Below the pieces are notes generated by a model that saw only the letters and a program-made list of their open reading frames with translations, was not told where the DNA came from and ran no database searches. From Micrasema longulum (lineage: Eukaryota; Arthropoda; Insecta; Trichoptera; Brachycentridae): a stretch of 64,000 nt of DNA. Where the stretch lies: contig JAGVSM010001107.1 in the NCBI GenBank assembly GCA_022494885.1, positions 54,564 through 118,563 on the forward strand, given 5' to 3'. Made by a program: the position numbers and the translations under genes. Below are positions 34,101-44,322 of the stretch, one piece after another (position 1 is the first letter of the stretch; the number at the start of each line of letters is the position of its first letter).

Positions 34101-34139
34101 ATGTTCAGTTGGGCACGGATAACATTTCATAGGGTGGAT

Positions 34140-34330
34140 TGATTATTTTTATTTTTTTAAATTTATTAATTGGCAAACGCGCTTAACAGTACCCCATTCA
34201 AATTAACTTTTCAGGGTTTTTACCAAAGAGTAGCCATCAAACCGAAAACCCTAGTCTAGGATTCTATTTCACATGCGGAGCTATATTTTTTATCCGCCTG
34301 GACACGGGTAATACGTAAAGTTTTGCTGAT
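34140..34330 (+). repeat. Weak dispersed repeat
   Basis: 'ggcaaacgcgcttaacagta' and 'cagggtttttaccaaagagt' resemble 51150-51250 and 46400-46475. They may be pieces of another SINE family. No B box was found. Confidence 0.3.
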
Positions 34331-34855
34331 TATTTCTAGTTACCGGATAGTTAATTAATTAAAGAACACCCTATATAAAAATAAATTTATTCAATGTGCT
34401 CATTTTATAACAAATAATAACTATTCACGCTTCAAAGTGAATTGGTGTCACAGTGAACACATTTTATTATGTTGGAGAGAATCAAATGAAGCGGTAACTT
34501 CCGTTATTTTCTTTTTTTTAAATTTCAAGTTCGGAACATAGAATTTCCGGCCTACGATGCATCCACTTCCGGGCACTTGACAATTCCATTTTATTACGTA
34601 TTCCGAGACAATCGGACATGCGTGGTGCGTAGCACGCTGCAATTTTAGTTGAATAAATAAATAATTATCCAATTATTTGCGTTCATGCGACGCTAATCCT
34701 TGCAAAATGAATTTAATGACAATAAATTTTGTAACAAATCGAATAGGGCGCGTTTTATTATGAGAATACCTTAACCGTTTTACTTCTATTTTTAAAGTAA
34801 AAAAAAATACTTTTAATATTACGCAATCGAAGGGATAATCGCGACACACCACTAG

Positions 34856-35212
34856 AGCCGAAAGCAGCAAAATATTGAGATTTGATAATAGGTGTCTGAG
34901 AAGAATTTTGTATGTGCGGTGGTTGGACTTGAGGAATAAAGAAGTCAGAAAATGGACCCAGCAAATTCCGGCGCCAACTGTTCTCAAGCGGAGGCAATAT
35001 CTACAGTTGGCTGGGCCATATACTGCCGGTGCCTCCTGAGAGCCTTTATGATGCTTGCCTACTTCACAAGATATTAGGTTCTCAAGTTTCTGGACGTCAA
35101 AAGGCTGGGAAAAAGTATTTTATAATCAGCCAATTGAATCGAGGTTGTGGCTGCACTCGATCAGGACTTAATTCGAATATTCCAAATAAAAAAGTACTTA
35201 CAAAAATCGCTT
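34856..35212 (+). mobile_element. LINE ORF2 C-terminal fragment (another family)
   Basis: Frames give 'LRFDNRCLRRILYVRW', 'RNKEVRKWTQQIPAP', then 'WLGHILPVPPESLYDAC' and 'SQVSGRQKAGKKYF'. The pattern 'F..RCLRRILG.RW ... WLGH.LRM' is a common ORF2 ending in LINEs, distinct from the RTE-like copies here. Frameshifts lie near 34995 and 35130. Confidence 0.75.
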
Positions 35213-35303
35213 AAACTTAAACTTTTTAATTCATTACCTTTAGATCTATGTTAAAATAAGTTTTTTTTCAATTTTATTTTTAAATTATAATAATATAAAT
35301 ACG

Positions 35304-35592
35304 TACATAGTTTAATTCTAATTTTATTTATAATTTTTACCAGTGACCGGGTTTTGTCGTGACCGACGTCTTCAGACTGGTGGGAGACTAAACAAATTTC
35401 TATGTTATATACGAGTGCAAGCAGGTTTGTAAATCATGATTTTATATAATAATGTCTAAATCATGATTTACAACCCCTGCTTGAACTTGTATTTACAAAT
35501 TTGTTTAGTCTCCCACTAGTCTGATGATGTCGGCCACGACGAAGCCCGGTCCCTGGTAAACATTATAAATAAAAGTGGAATAAAACTATGTA
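35304..35592. repeat. 289-bp near-perfect palindrome
   Basis: Left arm about 35304-35440 and right arm about 35455-35592 are inverse complements with scattered mismatches, separated by about 12 bases. Shared pieces include 'gggagactaaacaaattt' / 'aaatttgtttagtctccc' and 'gtaaatcatgattt' / 'aaatcatgatttac'. Both arms contain a hammerhead-like order. No coding sequence is present. Confidence 0.9.
35521..35558 (+). other. Hammerhead-like core in the palindrome's right arm
   Basis: CTGATGA (35521-35527), then GTCG/CGAC stem (35529-35532/35537-35540), GAAG in place of GAAA, then CCCGG...CTGGTA ending in GGTA. The left arm carries the inverse copy as CTGAAGA...AAAA, so a consensus of the two would restore GAAA. 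Stem I is weak. Confidence 0.3.
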
Positions 35593-35594
35593 TT

Positions 35595-36305
35595 TTTTTA
35601 TTATTATTAAAATGCACCTCCACCAAGAAATGTCAGAGGAAAAACTCAATATATTATTTGTTTTCGTTTGATTACTGAACGAATTATTTTATTCTTCGTT
35701 TTATTCCCAATTACTTTATTTATAATATATTGAGTGTTAACTTAGGTTGTATCCCCTTTTTTATATTTAAAAATAAGCATCAAAGGTAAAACGGTAAAAG
35801 TTATGCGTCATTCGAAAGAAAATTTTCTGTTCTGCCTTGCAAGACATTGGGTTTGACTTTAAATTACATATTTTTATTACAAGCCTTAAAATGGAATGTC
35901 AAGTAGACAAAGGTGAGCATTTTTCCGGTTCCCCTTACTGTTTGCTTTTAATCAAGAGAATAATAGAAAAAATATGTAAGGAGAATAGATTTTTGACTAA
36001 TTTGGCGTAAAATAATAATTAATTGAGTAATTCGTTGTAATGTGTCATCTTGTTCTCTTCATTTGGAAAAAACGGACCGACGTATGTTAACCCTAATATA
36101 TAAGTACTTTGTACTAGTTGTATGGTTGGTATAGATATTGTATAACCCGCCCAATTGAGCTGGAACACAAATATAATTTTAATTAATTGACCAGTAGGTA
36201 CTGAATTTACCCCCTAACGAAATATACGATAGAGAGTCTAGTTTCTACATTTATATTCAAAGATAAAAAAAAATGATGAAATATTAAGGTCCAAATTTAG
36301 TCAGA
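35595..36305. other. AT-rich spacer
   Basis: Nothing recognised except the ~40-base match to 22.2 kb at 35876-35920. Confidence 0.35.
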
Positions 36306-36311
36306 ACGGCT

Positions 36312-37346
36312 TCTTTATTTATTTATTTATTTTTTACGTAAACGGCATAAATCGCCTTTAACATATATTAAATATAAATATGAAAAAAAATACATATATA
36401 TAAATACATAACAAAAAATGATAAAATTGCATAACTATAACAATAGTAACAAGTAGGTAAATACACATAAGCAACCAAAAATACTAACGAAATAAATACA
36501 TAAATACGAAAAAGCAAAAAAAAAAAAACATTTTTAAATCTAAAGAAAAAAAGAAATCAGACTCGTTTTATAACTATCAAGTCCAGAAACAAATATATCA
36601 GCCTTGTACTCATACTGATTGTCATATCTGTGGAGACTAGGGATAGGCAAGTGCATGTGATAGTTGGTCCTGGAACTTGCAGAACAAAAATGAGATCTGT
36701 GGCGGGTATGTCGACCAGGTACACGGAAACACACCAACTCCAGCAAATCTGGACAGTCAATGAATGAATTGATTGCTTTATAAAGTAATATTAGGTCAGT
36801 CAAGATTCTTCTATCGGAAAGTTTTAAAAGATTTGCTGAATATAACAATTAATTAGAATTAAATAAGGAAGCTGGAATATGTAGTTAAGAGTGAACATAT
36901 TTTAGACATTTTTTTTGGACGCATTCGTGTGAATCAGAATGTACACTACAATGGGGCGACCAGACTGGAGAAATATATTCTAAACGACTTCTAACCAAGG
37001 AGCAATAAAGTGACTTGATTGGTGTGATATTTTAAATTTTTTTATTAATCCTACAAATAAATCCCAACATACTTAGCGCCTCATTTGAAATCTTGTCAAT
37101 ATGTTTGATAAATGTAAGTTTATCATCAAAAATTACGCCAAGATCCCTAAAGAAATCAATTCTTGAAATGTGCACTAGCAATATAATTTTTGTACAAAAT
37201 GAGATTGGTGACTGTTGAACGACCAGTAATAAACCCATGTTGCTTAGGAGCAATTATTTGTTTTAAAGGTATAATTAAGTTATCTAGTACAAGTTTTTCA
37301 TACAACTTAGGGAGGATAGACTGGATACAAATAGGTATAGGTATGT
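36312..37346 (-). mobile_element. CR1/jockey-like LINE, 5'-truncated with an internal deletion
   Basis: From the right, the minus strand reads 'QSILPKLYEKLVLDN', 'QIIAPKQHGFITGRSTVTN' and LILYKNYIASAH (RT motifs). At about 37165 it jumps to 'RDLGVIFDDKLTF', 'EALSMLGFICR', 'VRSRLEYISPVWSPH', 'VQKKCLKYV', 'LLKLSDRRILTDLILLYKAI', 'DCPDLLELVCFRVPGR' and the ORF end near 36545. The RT palm with the catalytic Asp box is missing. A (TTTA)n tail sits at 36312-36335, marking the 3' end. Its 5' edge coincides with the TIR element at 37347. Confidence 0.9.
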
Positions 37347-37861
37347 ACTGGTGGATTTTTATAAGCTGGCGCGTGCGCTATACTTACACATACGCATTGT
37401 GTAGTAGTGAATAAGCGCATGGTATGACATCGCACGGCATACGCATTATGAAAATGATCTCTGTCTCTCTCGCGCTTAGACGCGCTTATAAGCGTGACAA
37501 AGACAACTATTGCTTTATTAGTTGCTAATGATATACACAGGATGCTTCTGCGTTCGTCTGAATTTCGCTGGGATTCTTAATAGTAAAAATATAATAATAT
37601 GTACGAGTATAAGTTACGGATTAAAAACATTGGTTTATAAATATGTAGATATTTTCATTCAATCAAATTATGAATAGGTCGATTATGTAGTAATGGCGCT
37701 TTCGCAAAACTTACACAAAAACATTTTTAATGTACAGAATACTGATTTTTAAGATCTTGATGCTGTAAATTGTTAAATTAAATGTTTTTAAAATTAAAAA
37801 TGTCATATGTTTACGTTAGTGTGAGTTTTCTGAACGCGCCAGCTTAAGTTAAACCACCAGT
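37347..37861. mobile_element. TIR element, non-autonomous (515 bp)
   Basis: Begins ACTGGTGG and ends CCACCAGT. The inverted similarity extends about 30 bases: 'ataagctggcgcgt' near the left end against 'acgcgccagcttaa' near the right. The interior is AT-rich with a CpG-containing 'acgcattatg' region and no transposase. A clear target duplication could not be read. Confidence 0.75.
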
Positions 37862-37889
37862 AGTTATGTTACGCGGAGTAAAAAGAGAT

Positions 37890-37980
37890 CATTTCAACCA
37901 GCCAATTGCATGGGTCGTAAGCATTGTAATCGTCTAGACTTCATATTCTCTTCTTCGTCTCCGTTGAGATATCTGTTTAA
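37890..37980 (+). repeat. R380 fragment, subfamily B
   Basis: 'caaccagccaattgcatggg' then 'tcgtctagacttcatattct' and 'cttcgtctccgttgagat', in R380 order. Confidence 0.65.
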
Positions 37981-38342
37981 AATGAATATTTACCGGAAAA
38001 AGTGACGGAGCTCCCTGGGTGGCGAATATTCGTGGAAGTGGCGAAATGCATTATTATAAGCGCGTGACCAAACACCTAACAAATGACAATGGCCGATGAC
38101 GCGACGTGACATGTGACAAAAGCAATCATCCAATTGGGAGCAGATCGGCTCACGGTAACTACATATCCTCTTATTAGGTATTATATATTTAAGTTCTTGC
38201 ATTTAAATTACACTGTATCAATGCAGACAAAAGGTTTTACCACTAATATTATTACGGAGAAGGTACACTCAGAAATACACAAGTATGCCCAATTTAACTT
38301 AATTCTTGTAATAACAAGATACAGTAATAAAAATGATTACTC

Positions 38343-38985
38343 ACCAAAGCATTATATCTTTGATCTTCGCAAATTCGACCACATAACCGAGTATCGCATG
38401 CAACTACACTGGCTCAGTATCAGGCATAGAAGAAACATTAACATTCTATCACTTCTTCACAATATTTTAAATAATCCCATTTCGCCTGTTTGTCTGAGAG
38501 AGCTTATCCAACCTCTTTCACAACACGGACTATCTCTTCGTTCTAGTAACGAGAGAACCCTTTTAGTACCCTGCCATCGCTCTAATTTTTTTGCCTCCTC
38601 TTTCACAGTAGTAGCCACTCGATTGTGGAATAATCTACCCACTAATGTTAGAGACGCCTCTTCTTTATTTACATTTAAGTCAAGATTTAAATATCACTGT
38701 CTAAATATTTAAATTGTTCCTTTATCCTTCTTTTTTCTTTCCCATCACCTCTCCTCTCTTCATAGTATAGTGTTAATTTTTAAAAATATATTTTAATTTT
38801 GTTTATCTTTGTTTTTAATTTTTGTATAAAATTGTAAGATTCAATATGTCTATGTATTTATAATTTTCTCAAACTGAACGGTTTGGGTAGGTAGGAAAAA
38901 ATTGTCTTAAAGCAATATGCCCGCCCTTATATGTATATATATTGTAAATGTATAAAAAGTGTCAAATAAATAAATAAATGAAGCA
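38343..38985 (+). mobile_element. CR1-like LINE ORF2 end plus 3' UTR
   Basis: An open frame ends at 38712 and contains 'YIFDLRKFDHITEYRMQLHW', 'SLLHNILNNPISPVCLRELI', 'VVATRLWNNLPTNVRDASSL' and 'FTFKSRFKYHCLNI' then a stop. This is the usual ORF2 tail of CR1-group LINEs, the best preserved coding fragment in the window. The 3' UTR (38713-38985) matches 2627-2888 and 39908-40190 and ends in (AAATA)n. The frame's upstream part (before about 38340) is not recognisable. Confidence 0.9.
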
Positions 38986-39907
38986 ATAGGGAAATATCAC
39001 ATGCTACGAATACCGATAGAAATATATAAAATGAATTAAGAATAATTAATTGTATTTTCAAAATTTATACGGATTTTGTGGAGAAATGTTTTCATACATA
39101 AATGTAAAAAAGAAATAATTATTCATTTTGACTATTTATTCAATAAAATTATAACAAAGTGTTAAATAAATAATAACTGGATTTTTTAAAAATATGCTGA
39201 GAAATGAAAAATACTAGGTACTTACACCTTTTCTTGTTTAATTGACCAATTGGGGCTTTCACCCTCTAACATTTTTAGCACTTACCGGTCCGAATACGAC
39301 CGTTAGAGGGTTAAAACGCTAATTGGTCATATAAACTTGTAGAAATAAATATTAAAATTTTGATTGTTGACTTATTTTAAACACAACAGTGTCATACTTT
39401 ATTTACAATTAAAATTCATCAAAAAGTGTTCGTAAAAAAATTACCAATGAGTTTACTGAAACTAAAAATGTGCAATTTATTTCAATTATTATATAAATTA
39501 TTTTGTTCAACAAGTGAAAGTGATTCTTTTAGTTTACCACGCTTGTCTACTTTACAAGACATCGGGGCTGGTATTTTGAACGGAATTGGCCTCGAAGAGA
39601 TCGCTCTGTTAGCGTGTATTTAGTTCTTGTAAAATAATAAAAATTGTGTAACACTAATAACAAAGTTTTATTTTCATTATAATTTATAATGAAGTGTTAC
39701 GAAGTGAATGCCGATTCAATTAATAATATTAATAATATTGTATTTAGTGCGTAAATACGCGTTAAAAATGCGTTTTCTACGCGTGCTTTTGCGTTTAGAA
39801 TGTCACCTCAGGTTCTCTAATCTTGAATGTCCGTTGCTTATAGTTCGTTGGCACACATCAGTTGCTATTGTTTCCTTAAAAAGCTGTGCTGTTATTTTTT
39901 AAAGTTA
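38986..39907. other. Spacer between two LINE 3' UTRs
   Basis: Flanked by direct copies of the same LINE 3' UTR. It holds the small inverted repeat at 39243-39329 and a 65-codon frame at 39426-39623 with no known motif. Confidence 0.4.
39243..39329. repeat. Inverted repeat, MITE-like
   Basis: 'tgaccaattggggctttcac' with 'cctctaac' pairs with 'gttagagg' and 'gttaaaacgctaattggtca'. Arms are about 28 bases with a few mismatches. Confidence 0.6.
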
Positions 39908-40190
39908 AAAATGAAAAGTCACTATCTAAATATTTAAGTTGTTCCTTTATCCTTCTTCTTTCCTTCCCACCCTCTCTCCTCTCTTCATAGTAAAGTGTAA
40001 ATTTTTTATTTATTTTAATCTTTGTTTCCAATTTTGTATAAAATCGCAAGATTCAATATGTCCATCTGCTGGCAATTTTCTCAAACTTAACGGTTTGGGT
40101 AGGTAAGAAGAAATATCTTTAAAGCAATACGCCCGCCTTTATATATATAAACTGTATATGTATATAAAATGTTAAATAAATATTTATTTA
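39908..40190 (+). mobile_element. LINE 3' UTR copy
   Basis: Starts inside the last ORF2 codons ('cactatctaaatatttaa') and runs through 'gtataaaatcgcaagattc', 'ctcaaacttaacggtttggg' to 'aatgttaaataaatattta'. It is 5'-truncated and the same family as 38343-38985. Confidence 0.85.
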
Positions 40191-40262
40191 TTTATTAACG
40201 GACATTGTCCATGTTTACAATTTATAGGGTTTAAATATTACATTAAAAAAATAGTTTAAAAC
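40180..40262 (-). mobile_element. LINE 3' tail, opposite orientation
   Basis: (TTTA)n then 'acggacattgtccatgttta' and 'caatttataggg' resembles the minus-strand tail of the 36.3-kb LINE ('acgtaaacggcataaatc'). It abuts the plus-strand tail at 40190, so two LINE tails meet end to end. Confidence 0.5.
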
Positions 40263-41370
40263 ATATAAAAAAAGAAAAAAGCATTGACAAACACAAGAGA
40301 CATCAATACAAGATCTGGACTATTTATTTAGTGCTTGTTTAAATATTTTTAAACTTAAACCAAAAAACTCCAGATCTTGTATTTAGTTAACAATACGACA
40401 AAGGCGGGTCATTGGAGAATTAAGACCATCGTTTGTTCTATGCTGATCATTGAACAGTACTTCATTGTTTCTCAACCTACGAGTCAGAATATTGAATTTT
40501 ACTAATAGATAAATAAATATAACGTGATACAGCGGGCGTAACAAGACCGCCGCGGCCGTCTGAGATGTCTCGAAAAGAAAGCGGTACCGACGTCTAACAG
40601 CCGTGATCACCTAATTTTATGAACTTATTTTTATAAAACTGAACAATCTAGACAAACTTAGCATTATTTGGAAAAATAAGGAGTTATCGGAAGACTATAA
40701 CTATCGTTTAAAGGAGAGTGAGGTGTTCAAAAATCATGTGCATTTCAAGGTTTAGTGTAAATTAAAAAAATTTATTGTTTTTCTTACACAACCAAAAAAA
40801 ATTTCATCATTTTTGAAAGTTCAAATTACGTTTGCACTCGTTTTCAAAAACAAACATTTTCATAGCTACACGAGAAAAACGTACCCAAACTATTCGTACA
40901 GCGATGGCGGCCGTCCGGTAAATCATGGCACATTTTGTCATCATTATAGAACAACGATGCATGTAATTTTCTTTAACTTTACATGAGAGCAGTTTAGATT
41001 TTTTGGCACTTTATCACACAACTCGATTGGTACAAAAGTACATAATTTGATATTTAGATTTGTCATGTATATTTATTTTTTCAAACCTGGAATATAAAGT
41101 AATGTCGCGTTTTTCGCATAACTGTCGTTGTTTTACGATCACACCGCGCTGTTTGACGTTTGGCTTATGAGTAGATAATATATATTAAATCCACTCAAAC
41201 TTGCCAACAACAGGTTATAATCTGTGTAAATCAAAGCATCCCTCAAAAAGCTCCTCTATGTATATTTTTTACTCTCACTTCGACTAAAAATAATATTTTT
41301 CTCCAAATTTTCTCTGTCAAATCGTCTGTTGAAATAACTATCTGATTTTATTTACACAATCGTATTTTAG
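40263..41370. other. AT-rich spacer with hairpin and a repeat block
   Basis: 40306-40319 and 40369-40382 form a 14-bp hairpin ('atacaagatctgga'/'tccagatcttgtat'). 40945-40995 ('acaacgatgcatgtaatttt') recurs at 58618-58665. No gene. Confidence 0.5.
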
Positions 41371-41384
41371 CACGGGTGCCAATT

Positions 41385-41560
41385 ATTCTGACTTTTGACA
41401 TGTCCATATTTAAGTATTTGTTGGATTTGACGATGTCATATCTTTTTCTGTCTTCTTTGTTTTCTGCGTCCATCAAGATTCGCATCGTTCATCGTTTTAA
41501 CCGCTTTTTCGTCGTTCATTCACACTACACGTCTAAGCTAACGCAAAACTCATTCTTAAA
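41385..41560 (-). mobile_element. RTE-like LINE fragment
   Basis: 'ttgacatgtccatatttaag', 'tgttggatttgacgatgtca' and 'cgtccatcaagattcgcatc' match the inverse of the ORF2 end seen at 11.2 and 25.4 kb, with heavy decay and no hairpin tail. Confidence 0.65.
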
Positions 41561-42120
41561 GATGTATCAATGTAGAGAAAGCGAGGTATTTATGCAATGA
41601 CAGACTTATATGGCGTTCTATTTTCTCTGCTTACTCCTTTGGAGAAGCGGTGTGATGGTTTGTTTGTTTTTTATTGTATTTTCAAATGAGATTGAATTTT
41701 ATTCAAAGAGAGTTCATATCACACCTTACGAATTAGAGTTAATTTGTATGTTTAGTTCCATGGGACCACCTTTGTTAGGATACTGGAAAACAATATGATA
41801 ATATAATCGTTTTGTTGGATTCAAAGATCACACCATACAAATTTAAATTGCCCTTTTTGTTTCTGAAATAATATGTCGATTGCATAATAATATCTACTAA
41901 AATAAGTATTTTAATACGGTTTTTCGTATGGTCAAATAATTGTGGATTTAACCCTTAAAATACTATAATTAAAATATAAAGGTATCTCAGAAGGTGTTGA
42001 TAACTTGTCATGTACAAAAATCTAAATAAATGCTCGTTAAAGCTGTTTCAACAGTAATGACGCATACAAAAATTTGTTTCCTTTACCCATACGTTTATAG
42101 ATATATTTTTGTCTTATTTC
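41561..42120. other. AT-rich spacer
   Basis: Nothing recognised; the 62-codon frame at 41610 has no known motif. Confidence 0.35.
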
Positions 42121-42124
42121 CTCA

Positions 42125-42273
42125 ACGTCAACATCATCAAACCCTTGTCAGCACTTGATGGTCCAGATTTTACCATTCTTGTATCAGAAATGATTCGCAT
42201 ACTCTGCAATTGGAGTACCGATTCAGTGCCCTTTGCACAACTGGGTGTGGATAGAGAAATTATGATGATGATT
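42125..42273. mobile_element. SINE-1-like fragment with inverted ends
   Basis: The left edge 'catcatcaaacccttgtc' is the inverse of a SINE-1 end. The right edge 'gattcagtgccctttgcac' and ATGATGATGA is a direct one, so two SINE-1 ends face outward over 150 bases. Confidence 0.55.
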
Positions 42274-42370
42274 TAATTATATGACGGTAAATTAGTAACC
42301 CCAAAACCGGTTGACGTTTGACTGCAATTTAAACTGGTTTATTTAATTAAAATAAACTATATTTGTTAAT

Positions 42371-42602
42371 AATTCTGGTTTAAGTGGTCACAACGTTTAA
42401 CATTTACCATTGTGCCTATGTTTAAACATAAATATTTCTTTAAATCTTCCATCTGTTGACTTTCGTGAAGTAAAAGAGCTGAAACGTTATTGACGGGAGC
42501 GAGATTCATTTGACTGGATAAGTTCCCCTATTGTGCAAGGCCCGAAAAGACTTTTTAATTTTTATACTTTTTTTATACCAGTTAGTTGAATCAACAATAT
42601 AA
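42371..42602 (-). repeat. R380, minus
   Basis: 'ggtttaagtggtcacaacg', 'tcttccatctgttgactttc', 'gtaaaagagctgaaacg' and 'ttatactttttttatacc' in R380 order; about 0.6 unit. Confidence 0.8.
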
Positions 42603-43400
42603 GTACATATAATTTATAAAGTGGGTCAAAAATGCGAATGTCAATGTTTTATTTTCCAGGTATATTTTTTATTTGCTTTCATATTGATTCAATTAAATTA
42701 TTTAACTTTAATTGAATAATTTTTGCTCTGCGTGAATTTTTTCGATTTCATATTTTTCACTCACCCATTAAAAAAAACAGAACGAAACTTTCAATTTTAA
42801 TTTTATATGTTTTTTTATGTATTTATAAATGTATCTACACCATAGATTTCATAATTTATTTATTTATTTATTTATTATGTACATACAATATTACATTTTA
42901 GTTATTTTAAGACATTTTTGATATTTTTTTTTTTTACAGGACTCACCAAGCCAATGAATATATTCCAGATTTAGTATATCCACCCACGCACAGGCCATGC
43001 CCATCTGGGAATTTTTGTTTTTATAAATAAAGTGATTTACAATGTAATAAAAATATAACAAATGCCAACAAAAAAACTGAAAATTAACAAATAAATTATT
43101 TTTTTTTTTGTAACAAATAAATACTTAATTTATGTTTACTTTTCTGTTTATCGATAAAGTGTCGTAATAAAGATAACAAATGTAACATTTTTTACTCGTT
43201 ACATGCAACATTTTGAAACCAGTAACTTTGTATGTAGGTACATATTATGTTACCCTTATCAACCCTTATCGTTCATAAAATGGTGGATAGTGGGAACAGA
43301 GGCCACCAGCGAAGCTCTTTAAAACGTGTGTTCCCACAAAGCCTGTAATACAAAAGGACCTGTACAGCGCTAAGTGGATAGAAACTTCCTATAAAAATTA
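42603..43400. other. AT-rich spacer
   Basis: Contains (TTTA)n at 42856-42880 and the inverse of the 'ggcatggcctgtg' block at 42970-43022. No gene. Confidence 0.4.
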
Positions 43401-43408
43401 AGATGCAC

Positions 43409-44214
43409 ATATCGCACCTTTAGAATAAAAACGACTCAACTCAAAAAATCTACTTTTGGGAAATTGCAAAAGAAGAATGTAAATTGTAACACCTTCGTAT
43501 TCTTTCGTCGACTGTTTCGTATTTTTCGAAGTAAGCACCAAATTTTAAGTTAAAAATTATACCGGAGGCTTTCAGCTATGAATCTATGATAAAAAAGCTT
43601 AATAAAAATAAACTATTATAAGTTTAAACAGGACATTTATTCAATGAGTCATTATTAAATTGAATAAAAAACAAACAAAAGCAATATGATAAATAAGATA
43701 ATAACATATTTTTTTTTAGATCAGATCAGGTCACCAAACCCATGTTTTTATTTTTTCACGAAATGACATAAACGTAAATAAGTTACTAAGATTATCGATA
43801 ATTTAAATATTAGAATGACATTTGCTTAAATAAGTCACTAAAATTATCGGAAAGTCGGAACGAAACAATCACAAAGCTAAATTGGTCGTTTTAATATTTA
43901 AAAAAAAGTAAACATGCCATTTGTATCGGAATAAAATCGGCTCAACCGCCTTTTGGTCACTATATGTTTGTCGGCGTTACGTCCTTCACAATGCAATGTA
44001 AACACGACACTAATTGCGTCGCTTCTGTACTGACGCGGAATCTTAATTCTCTGAGTAATAAAGAGACCGATGTAACGGTTTTGTCCTATTCCCACCCGAA
44101 TGTTGCTTTTTTTTAATGCAGAAAGATGAATAATGTTCATTGAAGTCGTTTTATGATTTTAACTCATTTTAAGCTTTTTTTGGTTAAGTTTTTTTTATTC
44201 TAAAGGTACGATAT
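43409..44214. mobile_element. TIR element, copy 1 (806 bp)
   Basis: The left TIR ATATCGCACCTTTAGAATAA and the inverse of the right end share about 30 bases. The whole length, with small indels, matches 62508-63225 (blocks 'tgtttcgtatttttcgaagt', 'ctaaattggtcgttttaa', 'gtcgcttctgtactgac'). No transposase frame is recognisable, so it is non-autonomous. A target duplication is not clear. Confidence 0.85.
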
Positions 44215-44322
44215 GAAAAAACAAGTGATTCAAACTCCCTATACTATACAAAACTTTAGCAAAACAAATAAAATCTTGTATTTATCCAGTGACATTGGTA
44301 TTTGAAACAAAACAAAAGAATT

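Noticed and set aside
38113..38342. Long 199-codon frame as a host gene
   Set aside because: Its second half is a LINE ORF2 C-terminus followed by a LINE 3' UTR; the first half has no recognisable domain and is probably chance extension.
39426..39623. 65-codon frame between two LINE tails as a small gene
   Set aside because: No recognisable motif, signal or homologous copy in the window.
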